Position numbers and translations under genes: made by a program. 64,000 bases of DNA from Armillaria gallica (lineage: Eukaryota > Basidiomycota > Agaricomycetes > Agaricales > Physalacriaceae). Numbering within the stretch: position 1 is the stretch's first letter; every line of letters begins with the position of its first letter. The notes beneath the pieces were generated by a model that was not told where the DNA came from, made no database searches, and was given only the letters and a program-made list of their open reading frames with translations. Where the stretch lies: positions 2,728,001 through 2,792,000 of the forward strand of contig JBANDB010000003.1 in assembly GCA_037576215.1 (NCBI GenBank). The letters run 5' to 3'. Below, piece after piece: positions 47,164 through 56,779 of this stretch.

Positions 47164-47165
47164 TA
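47164..47165. repeat. TA target duplication, right
   Basis: TA directly after the MITE end. Confidence 0.55.
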
Positions 47166-47405
47166 ATACGCAAATCTTTGGAAGAGCGTTTGTGGCAAGG
47201 ACTGCGGCAAACTACTAAATAAGCCATGATAACACATGACCCCTCCCTCGGTAAGCAGCTGCTGACCAAGAGAAGCTCGCATTATAGAGACCAAGAGAAA
47301 GGCACCACATGATAGCAGAAGGACACGCATGAAGGGAAGATAAGATAACGTCTCTCCGTTAACCTTTCGAACCGATGCCTATCACTAAGCCTATCAGCTA
47401 CGATC

Positions 47406-48809
47406 ATGTCGTCGTCCTCCGCGGGTGCAATTTCGTGTACCAACTCGGATGAAGGTCAGTATGCTTGAAGAGATGCTATTGCACAGAAATAATGCCACAT
47501 AGAATCGAAAATTGCTACTTCGGGGGAAGGGCTGCCCCAAGAATTGATCGACGCCATCGTCGATGAACTCGAAGGCCAAGACACCGTCCTCAAGAACGCT
47601 TCCCTCGTCAATCGTTCTTTTCATTCCTCATGCCAGAAGTTGATATTCTCCCGTATCGTGTTGAAGTTCCGCCTCCCAAGACTTAATCCTTATATCCAGT
47701 TCCATCGGCTAATCCTAGACTCACCACATATCGCCGCGTTTGTAAAGAGGCTAGAGATCCACGACTATTACGGGGAAGGCCTAGAAAGCACATGGTTTAT
47801 ACAAGACGATATTCTGATCCCGAGGATTATCGAGCTCTTAATTAACCTAACCTCTGTCACCGTCGTTGCGGCGAGGTTCATTACTCGCAGGAGCGAGAAC
47901 CTATCCATTGCCACAAGGGCATCCCTCTTCTATACACCTTTACCTCGCTTAACCAAAATATCGCTTGTGAACGTCATTTTCCCTGACTTTCAGGAGCTCA
48001 TGGACCTCATCGTGGACCGTCCGTCACTGAAGGAACTCCAGTTGTTGGATGTCCTTATCCACACACAAACAATCACGGGTTCGTTACCATACCATATCAT
48101 TATTGATAGCTCTCGTTTGCCACGACTATCGTCTCTTGTCGTGCGGATGTCCCAGTTGAGAGGATCGCCGTTCGAAATATTGATGAATTCTTCGTTCGCT
48201 ACTCATGTATTCGGAGACTTGGAGATACTGCAGTTTTATTTGACTTGCACCCCCCGGTCTGTAAACTCAGGGTGTTTACAGAAGCTTCTAGACATGACCC
48301 AAAGCACGTTGAAGGAACTCATGCTGTATACATTCATCGAACGAGGTACGTGGTCCAGATGATAGCCTCCTCTTTCACCGGTTCACTATTGCGCTACAGC
48401 TACCGAGGGTTTCGTGGATATTAGCTGCGTTCCACGTATTACTTGCGTTTTCTCGACGTATGACTACATTGGAGGACTCCCAGACCTTTTCCGAGGGCAT
48501 TATAATCGCGAAGAATATCGGATGGAGGATGTGACGCTGAGAGTTGTCACACTGGACTCAGGAGCGGTGCATCGTTGCTCAGCCGAGGTATGGGAGGCGC
48601 TCGACGACGTCATGGTACGCGTTAAGAATCGCGTAGATGTTGTCATTGTTACAGAACCTGGATCCATCGCAAGACAAATGAACAAGCAATTGGCTGGGCA
48701 GAAAGTCGTGGAAGGCCTGAAGAGGACAAACTTGACGGGCCTTTTGGATGTCGAGGTGATCGGTGGAGATCTGAGAACCGAGCTTGAGAGAGGCTACAAA
48801 ACTCTCTGA
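47406..48809 (+). CDS. F-box protein (agaricomycete type)
   Basis: Probable SCF substrate receptor, target unknown. The ATG at 47406 gives MSSSSAGAISCTNSDE, an intron of about 50 bases, then an F-box-like segment GLPQELIDAIVDELEGQDTV, LKNASLVNRSFHSSCQKLIF, and a long leucine-rich helical region (IIELLINLTSVTVVAARF; RPSLKELQLLDVLIH; STLKELMLYTFIER). A second intron near 48346-48400 precedes the C-terminal exon from FVDISCVPRITCVFSTYDYI to GDLRTELERGYKTL (stop 48807-48809). It is not closely related to the F-box genes at 60-64 kb. Large, fast-changing F-box families of this kind are common in mushrooms. Confidence 0.8.
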
Positions 48810-48825
48810 CGCGTTATTCGAACAA

Positions 48826-49215
48826 AGTCTGACTGATCATTCAAATGCGCAGGTGAAGAGTACACAGGTGGCGCGGGAGTAGACATAACCTTAGAGATAT
48901 AAGGTACCTATGTTCATAAGTCGCACAAGGATACAGATTGTGCGTGTCTCCCAGTAGAATAAGAAATGTAGCATACTGACCATCTGCATAACAAAAACAG
49001 AACATCCTATCAAAACAAGCTAGTCAAGGGGCACCATATTGTCCCTGGTCATCCCTGTTGGGATCTGGATATGATCTGTCAGACGGTGCGAATGCATTAA
49101 TCTTCCTATTTCAATGAAGTGGTACCTGAGGGTAATGATCACCTTGTGGTCCAGCTTTAGGCAGCCTTCATATAGATAAGAAACCGTACGATGATATAAC
49201 ATGTGTGCGAGAGTG
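48826..49215 (-). pseudogene. Decayed copy of the CYSTM gene
   Basis: Aligns with the CYSTM locus at 7765-8345: shared blocks include the 3' flank (GCAGGTGAAGAGTA at 48850 and 7784), the exon 4 edge (CTGACCATCTGCA), part of exon 3 with an internal deletion, and exon 2 with its intron (TGAAGTGGTACCTGAGGGTA). The cysteine-rich part of exon 4 is mostly deleted and the start-codon exon is not intact, so no CYSTM protein can be made. Confidence 0.75.
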
Positions 49216-50184
49216 ATGCAACGACAGACAGAATTTTATGACGTTCCCGTTCCTCTGGTCCCACACGGCATTGCTGACCTTGCCATAGCCAACGACTCCG
49301 TATTAAAGTGAACGTGGACAACGATGCACGTCGTTATGAGACCACGTAGAACTGCACAACAATCTGCGCGTCGGGAGGTGAGGTAACTTGAAACTTGAAG
49401 CTTCTGGTCAAAGTACCATCCACAAACAAGTCATCCAAAAGGTTATGCAATCCCACGTCCCGCTAAACAACATACCAGGCCTGGCTTCTGCGATCCAACT
49501 CCAGTTCACATACGAAGCCGGCTAGGGTCCCGAGGTATACAGAATTATACCAAACAACTCGCCCAGAAGGGAACACCAGTCACTTGAGGTCTCGTCGCCA
49601 ACCAGAGACAGCCTGGGACAAGAGATGGACTGATTGACTGACTGATGAAGATACAGTGGCGTATGAACGGCTTCCCTGGTTCTCAAGGCAGTCTTTTCCC
49701 TCGAAAGACTGAATTTCTCCCATGAACGACGTGCCGATGCTTCTTCCCTCCGTCAACTGCATTTCTGGACCAAAGTTCAGTTTCTGCATATCCCCAAACC
49801 ATTGCGGACTGCCGCACGAGGCTAACGACCCTTCTCCACCAGCATGGCCAACATGCCAGCTTGGTAGTCCTGTGACAGAGAGGTATATCCTAAGCGATTT
49901 GGACATGTGCAGTGACTCTTGGTCAGATGTCGTCGTCAGGCATCAGGAATGTAGAGACCGCCGAAAGCTTTCCGGCGGATGTCGCGACGGTAGTTCGTGT
50001 TACGTGCGAAAATCTGTCGGAATGAAGCCGTAACTTTGTCCAGTCTCAATGTGAAAACTATTGGGCTTCAAAGGTACGGTGGGACATTTAGCCGACATCT
50101 TCTTGTCTACTTCGAGAGATTAGGTCACAGTGATTCAGACGAAAGGAGCGGATTACCATCTATATCAGTTCGTGAACTTGCATC
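49216..50184. other. Intergenic, no gene seen
   Basis: Part (49250-49330) is weakly similar to the CYSTM promoter at 8390-8470. The remaining frames (49580-49906 minus; 49722-50033 plus) have no recognised motifs. Confidence 0.5.
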
Positions 50185-51075
50185 CTACGTTCGCCATCCG
50201 GCAACCGTACGAGCCTTTCCCCAAGGATCATTCCATATTTCTGTTCGCTGGATTTCACCAGTATCACGCAGAATATCTTCCACCTCTTCGGCCTGATCAT
50301 GTCCCACTTCAAGTGCTACAACGGCGTCGGGTTTCAGAAAGCCTTGGCACGAGACTATGCGGGCAATGGCGCGATAGAATTCAAGACCTGAGGGACCACC
50401 AAAAAGCGCCCTTGGGTCCTCGTATCGTACGACCGACGGAGGGAGCTCAAGGTATTCCTTCCACGGTATGTAAGGCGGATTAGAAGTGAGGACGTCGAAC
50501 GGTGGCTCCAGGCTCTTGGGAAACACTAGATCCAGAATGTTTCCTTGCCGAGCTCTGAAGCTATTCCGCATACTGCCCATCACATATGGAATATCGTGTC
50601 TCGCAGCATTCTCCGTCGCTAGCTCTACCGCGTCAACAGAGACGTCAACACCGCACGCATGCACGCTCCCTTGAGGCCATAGGTGACATAACAGTAGTGG
50701 AATGCATCCACTTCCTGTGCACAAATCCAGGATAGATATAGGGCGCTCTGGCGACGGCATGATGGTCTTGGACAGTCTGATGGTCCAGTCCTCAGTTTCC
50801 GGGCGCGGAATAAGCACTGGAGGCCGTACAATCAAGTTAAGGCCACCGAATGGCTGGGAACCTGTAGAAAAATCTTCGTACAGATAGAATTACGATTATT
50901 TAGTGCACATATACGCACCCAGAATGTACTGCAGAGGCTCGTTCTTCAATCGTCTATCAACAAGTTCGGAGAGAGATTTCTTCGACGTTTCTGCGAATGC
51001 AGACATCCATTTTAACTCGAGCGTTGCCTGAGAACGGCCTAGATGAGCAGCCAGCCGTTGAAGGAGTATACTCAT
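50185..51075 (-). CDS. MTQ1: Release-factor glutamine N5-methyltransferase (HemK/MTQ1), probably mitochondrial
   Basis: Methylates the Gln of the GGQ motif in a peptide-chain release factor. The first ATG in frame is at 51073-51075 (MSILLQRLAAHLGRSQ). Exon 1 ends EPLQYILG and an intron of about 57 bases joins SQPFGGLNLIVRPPVLIPRP (conserved IPRPETE). Then come the SAM-binding ILDLCTGSGCIPLLL, DVSVDAVELATENAA, the catalytic VLTSNPPYIPW (NPPY), YEDPRALFGGPSGLEFYRAI, and VALEVGHDQAEEV. The stop is at 50185. Every core motif is present. No long presequence is visible, so mitochondrial targeting is inferred from family only. Confidence 0.92.
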
Positions 51076-51616
51076 CGTCGTGGATCCATGTCGTTCGGGG
51101 TGAAGTTCGATCGGCAATTGCCGAAGGACTTTTCTCAGCTTGAAGTTGAGAACTCATGCTCAAAAAAAAATGCTGCTGCTGGTTTTGTCTGCTCATTGCA
51201 ATTTTCCTCCTGGGAACATCCAATATGATAAGCTTGAACCTCTCGTGGATCTGAACTGCCTGCGTCTAGTACTGTGGTGATATGGGCACTTTCTACAGCA
51301 ACTCAGCAAAAAATTGTATTACATAGGCATATCTTTGTGAACACCAGTGTCACAGGCGGGGTCATTGCTGTATGTCTACAGTGAACGAAAATGGAAACTG
51401 GAGCTGAGGTATCTATTTATACCGTAGGAAGAAGAGAAGTGCACATAAAATCGTAGAATCGAAGTCCTGAGCTTTTGATGTAGCATCCAATCGTATAGGT
51501 CGACCAACAGATGATCGGTGTGCAGCAATTAGTATCGGGCGAGAGCGCAAGGCAAGGATGAAGTAGAATACAGACTTGTCTTTCGAAGGACAAACAGACA
51601 TATGCACGTTCTCGAA
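51076..51616. other. Intergenic, no gene seen
   Basis: Upstream region of the methyltransferase gene and 3' flank of the next minus-strand gene. Confidence 0.55.
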
Positions 51617-53275
51617 TCATTGCTGGCACGTCCTAGCGTCAACGTTGCAGGTATAGCGATCCATTGCTAGCAACGTAAAGTTGCTCCTTCTCATCGTTTG
51701 GTTTAGTTCCTTCCATTCACTTCGTAGCCTCGACTTTGATGCTGATGTGATCCCACCTTGACGCAAGATAGCCAACATCTCGTTCTCTATCTGCTGAGCA
51801 GTCAAAGGTCCCCTCGTGCTGATCGGCGTCCAGAAGTTTGCATTTATCTCATATGCAGCAGTTTCTAGACTCTTTATGCCTGTGGTACAAGGCTCTTTTG
51901 GAATATTCGTCTGATTGCAGCAAAAAATGCTCATTAAAATTGATGGACTTCGTCAGGCTCTAAGCAGATGGCTTCGGTGTTGTGGGATGACAGCCTGCCG
52001 TCTCTTATAGGCAATGTCAAGGTATAGGACGGATGCCTTCCATACCTCCTCGCTTCCCCCCTCTGTTTGGCCACCTGTAAAACAGGCGAGCATTCTAGAT
52101 CCAGACTGTGATGGTGAGAAGTTACGTGTGCCGAAGTCATGCAACAAAAGGAGAAAACCCTTTCCCTGGGAGCGACGTTAAACTATGTAGATAAATCATC
52201 AATGGGATGCTCGTGTGAGCTGTCGCATCCATGGTACCTTCCCCTGGCTACGGACACAGCGGAGGAGACCTTTACGTTAATTTGAAGTCGAAGTTCGTGG
52301 TTTCATTTTCGCAACTGGAAGCCATGTGAACTTACCGGTGAAGTCAAAGCGTCACGGTAAAAAGAAGGATATACTTTGACAGCTGAGCCCGTAGGAAAAG
52401 TCTGCGACGCGGCAATACCGAACATTGTATCGCAAGCAGGTAAGCACGGTGGCTCTTTAATACAAAGGCCATCAGAAGTAAATGAATATAATGGCCTCGA
52501 TCCCAAGTGTCTTCCCCCAAAAATCGGATACAAATCGTAGGGGATGAGGTCACCGGTCCGAAGTAGTATGAGAGCTACGATGGCGTCCTTCTCGGGAGTA
52601 ATAAATTATCCTCGTCTAGACACGACCATGGATCAACAAGTCGCACGTTTTCACTGAATGGTTCCGGAACCAAAAGACCTATAGTATACCACGTAAGAGA
52701 GGGCGGAGCTCTTTGCAAACCGCACCGACGCGTCCTCATCTCCGGAGTAAAGAACGTCAAAAACTGAGCAGCTGAGCACCGGCTGTCGTTTAGTGGAGTG
52801 GACATGTGAACACAACTTTGATACTCTTTTCGGATAGACAGCCAACAGACAGGAGAATCCTGTAACGAGGTCGTCATCATATAGCTCGAAGACCGAAGCG
52901 ACTTCCGGAGCACCTCTACTACGATGCACACGACCAGAAATTTCAATAGACAGCGAGTCGAGACTTGAGAATTTATGTAAGGAGCTGTTAGAAAGGCAGG
53001 CGCCATACGGGCCAACAATTCCGATTTTTCCAGAGCACCAAGAATCGCCAGTAGATGCCAAGGAAGATGATAGAAAACTTGGGAAAGCCACGTCGACATA
53101 GAACTGGATAGAAAGGAGACGAAAATCGTCCATTTTTGGATATCCGTATCCACGTGCTGTATGAACTTCCCACGTTACCCCGCACTCCTTCTTTATCTTT
53201 TCCCCTTTGAACGGCATCCAAGACGACGCAGCAAAGAAAGAACAAAGTGTAGGGAACCAAAAAGTGGTCTGACAT
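51617..53275 (-). CDS. Uncharacterised multi-exon gene, possibly secreted or membrane protein
   Basis: Minus-strand pieces with coding character follow one another: a possible start at ATG 53273-53275 with a signal-like MSDHFLVPYTLFFLCCVVLD; a long exon 52660-53110 (FYVDVAFPSFLSSSLASTGD; ASVFELYDDDLVTGFSCLLA; VFDVLYSGDEDASVRFAKSS); 52303-52540 (LGSRPLYSFTSDGLCIKEPP; CDTMFGIAASQTFPTGSAVK); 51940-52100; and 51617-51890 (GIKSLETAAYEINANFWTPI; GGITSASKSRLRSEWKELNQ; ARTCQQ stop). I could not build one uniquely phased chain, and two frames overlap over 52651-53153. No family recognised. It may be a real lineage-specific gene or partly decayed. Confidence 0.45.
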
Positions 53276-53397
53276 GGTAGAAACAGGAAACGATTACAAG
53301 GACGTGATTGGCATTGGCAACCAGGCCGGCCGACAAAAGGCCTAGATAACAAGGCCTTTCGATGGTCACGCGCCACTAATGATGTTCGCACCGAACA

Positions 53398-53405
53398 TAT
53401 AAATA
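53398..53405 (+). promoter_or_regulatory. TATA box and CT-rich leader of the HABP4-like gene
   Basis: TATAAATA at 53398-53405, 92 bases before the ATG at 53497, followed by about 85 bases strongly enriched in C and T, as in highly expressed fungal genes. Confidence 0.6.
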
Positions 53406-53496
53406 CGACCACCTTCAAGCTCCACCTCCTCACTGACACCCACCACCGTCTACTACTGTACCCTTCCTCCATCTCATCTTCACCTCTTTTCTCGTT

Positions 53497-54077
53497 ATGA
53501 CCCGTACCGCCCGTGCTACGTTCCCCAAGGCCGTCCTCAAGGACCGCTCAGAGTCCAGGTCTGGCTTTGACAAGTCCCTGCGCAAGAACGGTGCCGGCCA
53601 GCACAACTGGGGTCGCCTTGCTGATGAGCGCGACCTCGAGTATGCTGCTATGGACGACGAGGCTCTTGAACTCCAGGAGGAATTTGAAGAGGCCGCTGAC
53701 GACAATGCCAGTGTCAGCGCGGCGTCCGATTCCAGTTCGTTTACTACTACACTCGTAGTCCTGTTTTACACTGACGTTATCCTTTAGCTACCGAGTCCAA
53801 GCCTGCACCAGCTAGGGCTTCCTCCATGTCTGAGGAGGAAATCGAAATCGCCAAGCAATTCAGGAAGAAGGCCCTTAAGGGAGAAAGTAAGTCTTTTGTT
53901 GCAATTTACCCCAAGTCATCCTAACAATCATTTCTTCCAGTCGACCTTGCGGCCATTGCCCGAACCTCTTCTGCTGTTTCGTCGTCTCCCCCTACCTCCA
54001 AGACCTTACAGGTTCGTTTGTTTCAAATCGAGTCTCCGAACTGAGTTTAATGCGTCTGGTCACAGGTCGCTGCCTAA
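53497..54077 (+). CDS. HABP4/PAI-RBP1-like RNA-binding small protein
   Basis: Small acidic/basic protein of the hyaluronan/mRNA-binding (SERBP1/Stm1-like) family, probably ribosome- or mRNA-associated. The ATG at 53497 gives MTRTARATFPKAVLKDRSES, then the family core RSGFDKSLRKNGAGQHNWGR followed by LADERDLEYAAMDDE. Three introns with GT..AG ends join TTESKPAPARASSMSEEEIE, IAKQFRKKALKGE, IDLAAIARTSSAVSSSPP and a last exon VAA with stop at 54075-54077. About 140 residues. Its strong TATA box and pyrimidine-rich leader fit abundant expression. Confidence 0.85.
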
Positions 54078-55319
54078 ATTTATTCCAACATCCCTATAAC
54101 CTAGTTATTACCACTGACAACTCACTTTGTCTCCAGCTTATCGAACTGAAAACCCCACTCGTAATGTACTTGTAGTATCGTCTTGCATCACAATCATCGA
54201 ACTGTATTATTTTTCGGCATCAGAGTGGGATGGGCTTCAACACTGCCTGAGACATTTACAGCTTGAACAGCCTGCAACATCACGGGTGTTGGCTCCCATG
54301 ACCCCCATGTCGCCAAATGGTACCTTGCTTCCGTCATTAATCGCATGTGCTGTATACTATTCCTGATGCCGAGTACAGGTGCCAGGTATCCTCACCGAAC
54401 CGAGGTTAGTTGCATATAAAGATAGTGTCGGAGTAATAACAGCACTAAGTAGGTTTGATGCCAATACATCGAAGAATCTCGATGACGGAGCGGATGACGG
54501 GAGATCATTGAGAACCAGGGAAACCCACTTGACGGCCGCGAGATTCCGCATCCTATACGCTGGCGAGTTTACCTCAAGTCCAAAATCAGGGCTGAAGACA
54601 GATCTGCAAGCACAATACTTGTAACTCCAAAAGCGGAAGGCTATATTCAAGTAATATTCCGAACCAGTGAGTTCGGGATAACAGCAGGCATGGTTCAATG
54701 ATAGATACCAAGTAAAGATTGTATCAAAAAGGTGTGCATCAAGGAGCCAAGGCGCTGTTAATCTTCGAACTATGGCGGCAGAAGGGAAGCCAAAGGACTC
54801 TAGACCCAATTGAGGGGTACTTAACCACGCTTGCATGGGAACTGACATCAAGTGACAAGGAGAGTTGCGAAGGACGACATACGAAGGAACACCCACGGTG
54901 GTTACAGATTTCCGGATCTTTCGACTCCATCCTTGTTATGGGATTCTTCTCAATATTTATGCGGCAACAGCCCAACAACAGTTCGAAGATCAACTGAGAG
55001 GGATTTACCGGTGCGAATCGACGAGTACAGCAGCTTGACGAGTCACGAGGTACAGAGAAAGATTCATTTTGAGCCCATTCCAAATTTAATGCTAGCTAAC
55101 TCTTGAGATTATACCACTACCTTCAATGGTGAAAGTAAGTACTTGAGGGATTGTTACTGTACCGTCGCGTCGCGTCATTTTTGTCCATGTGATGTGATAA
55201 TGTGAAATGGCACAGGGGGTACGGGTCGACCCTTTCCCTCCAATCGTTGCTTCTTCCTTTAGCCATCCCTTCATTTTGTCCCTTTATTCTCGTCATCGAG
55301 CTCCAGTGTACAGTCTACT
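54078..55319. other. Region without a recognised gene
   Basis: Longest frames: 54357-54896 minus (no ATG-led family match) and 54379-54624 plus (TSKNLDDGADDGRSLRTRET looks weakly coding). No splice-consistent model. Possibly decayed sequence, as the next locus is a pseudogene. Confidence 0.4.
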
Positions 55320-56140
55320 GACGAAGATGAGCAGGCTAAGGCCTATGTGTACTGTTTGTTTCACTGGCAGCGGCCGCTGCTAACAAGGCTTCATGCAATG
55401 ATGTCGACGAAATCATAAATGAGCTCAAACGGGATATAATAATGCTGAGGAATGACAAATAAGTGCCATTGCGGAGTGCTGGAGAGTCTGGCAAGGTCCG
55501 TATCTGATATTTTTCTTGATACTGGGATGCTGAATACAGCGAATAGAATTTTCTCGCTGTTACGGTCGACGGTGTTGAAGCACATCGACCGCGGCGGCTA
55601 CAATGACCTAGAATGAGATTTTCCCAAGGAAACCATCTTCTCTAATACGGTACGATGCTATTATGACTCCTGATATATTTTGTGAACACTGATTGGTTGT
55701 ACGGTTCAGTGCCATTCTCGAGGCAGTGCGCCAAACTGGACCTCTCGCTATCGTTCCGAAATGATACTTGTGGCGCCACTATCCTTACGCTTCCTGGCCA
55801 GCTTGATGCCGATGTGCTTCCCCGGGACTTTGTCGATGCTATTGCTGTGTGTGGAGGGACCCTGGTGTCTGGTAAGCCATTCGTCTCTCATGGGAATTCT
55901 AATTGAAAGACTTAACCATCGACCATCTAGACATCTATTACTTTAACTCACTTGACCGCATGACCTCTCTCGGGTACATGCCAACCACACAAGGCATCCT
56001 TCGGTCGTGGGTGAAGACCACTGGTTCTACGGAGACAAACGTTCAAGGTTGGAGAGCTAACGGACGGTGGTCAGCGTAGTAAGCGGAAGATGTAGATTTA
56101 CTGCTCCGAAAGCGTCACAGCATTGGTCTTGGTCAGTTTA
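55320..56140 (+). pseudogene. Heterotrimeric G-protein alpha subunit pseudogene
   Basis: Plus-strand fragments in the correct order match the G-alpha family: EDEQAKAYV (55327), DEIINELKRDI (55408), the P-loop as SAGESGK (55475-55495; normally GAGESGKST), LKHIDRGGYNDLE then FSNTV (55577-55650), VLPRDFVDAI and, in another frame, WRDPGV (55815-55870), YYFNSLDRMTSLGYMPTTQG (from 55935), RSWVKTTGSTET (switch I, 56009), VGELTDGGQR (switch II, 56050-56080) and VTALVLVSLS. In-frame stops follow NDK, NDLE and RSKRKM, with at least two frame shifts, and the C-terminal third was not found. It cannot make a working protein. Confidence 0.85.
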
Positions 56141-56779
56141 AGTACGAAGGTGCTTTCTTTGTATCTTTAAAACGAGGTTGTTATTGAAGCTTGCAGGCCC
56201 GCGTAACATCAGACTGATGCGCACTACCTCCATGAGCATCTCCGTAGATTCCCCCGGTCCGCCCCAACGTATCACAACATAAGCATCGCTTCATATCCAG
56301 CTGCCATTGGAATTTTATAACCACCATCGCTATTTTGGGGAGTTTCTGTATCAGAATCGCCACTCGCAGACCACCTCACCATGAAGTAGCAAAAGGTTTA
56401 CATTTTTGGCAACACGAACATTAACGGCGAGTCTGTACTATGTAGGTGCTATGAGAAGCTCGAATCCCACATTCTGAATTGATAAAGCCTTATTCAGTAG
56501 CATTTACCGAAAGCTTCCAAGAATCGGTGCCAACTCTGGTTTGAAGACGGAACAGAAGTCATTGACTTACGGCGTTGCCAAGGTGACGAGCCTCATGACT
56601 CTGATGCTGTATAGTTCATCATTGTATATAGTGAGTTTTTTGCACAGCTAGAGCGGGTGGCTTAACCAAAGACTAGGCTTGAATCTAGGTCAGTCTGAAC
56701 TCCCAGCGTGCACTGCCATTGAATCATTTAAGAAGGACATGAGGGAGGACTTCATATAGGATCTTCTCAGCCATATCTA
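56141..56779. other. Intergenic; possible remains of the G-alpha pseudogene
   Basis: The C-terminal G-alpha motifs (NKxD, TCAxDT) were not recognised here. The last 100 bases are the promoter of the next gene. Confidence 0.5.

Noticed and set aside
49580..49906. 108-codon minus-strand frame
   Set aside because: No family match, no splice context, and no similarity to neighbours.
52575..53153. 192-codon minus-strand frame
   Set aside because: Overlaps a frame with more protein-like composition; its long run of Leu/Ser/Thr looks like an out-of-frame reading.
54357..54896. 179-codon minus-strand frame
   Set aside because: No recognisable motif, composition not coding-like, and no neighbouring exons; left as unassigned.
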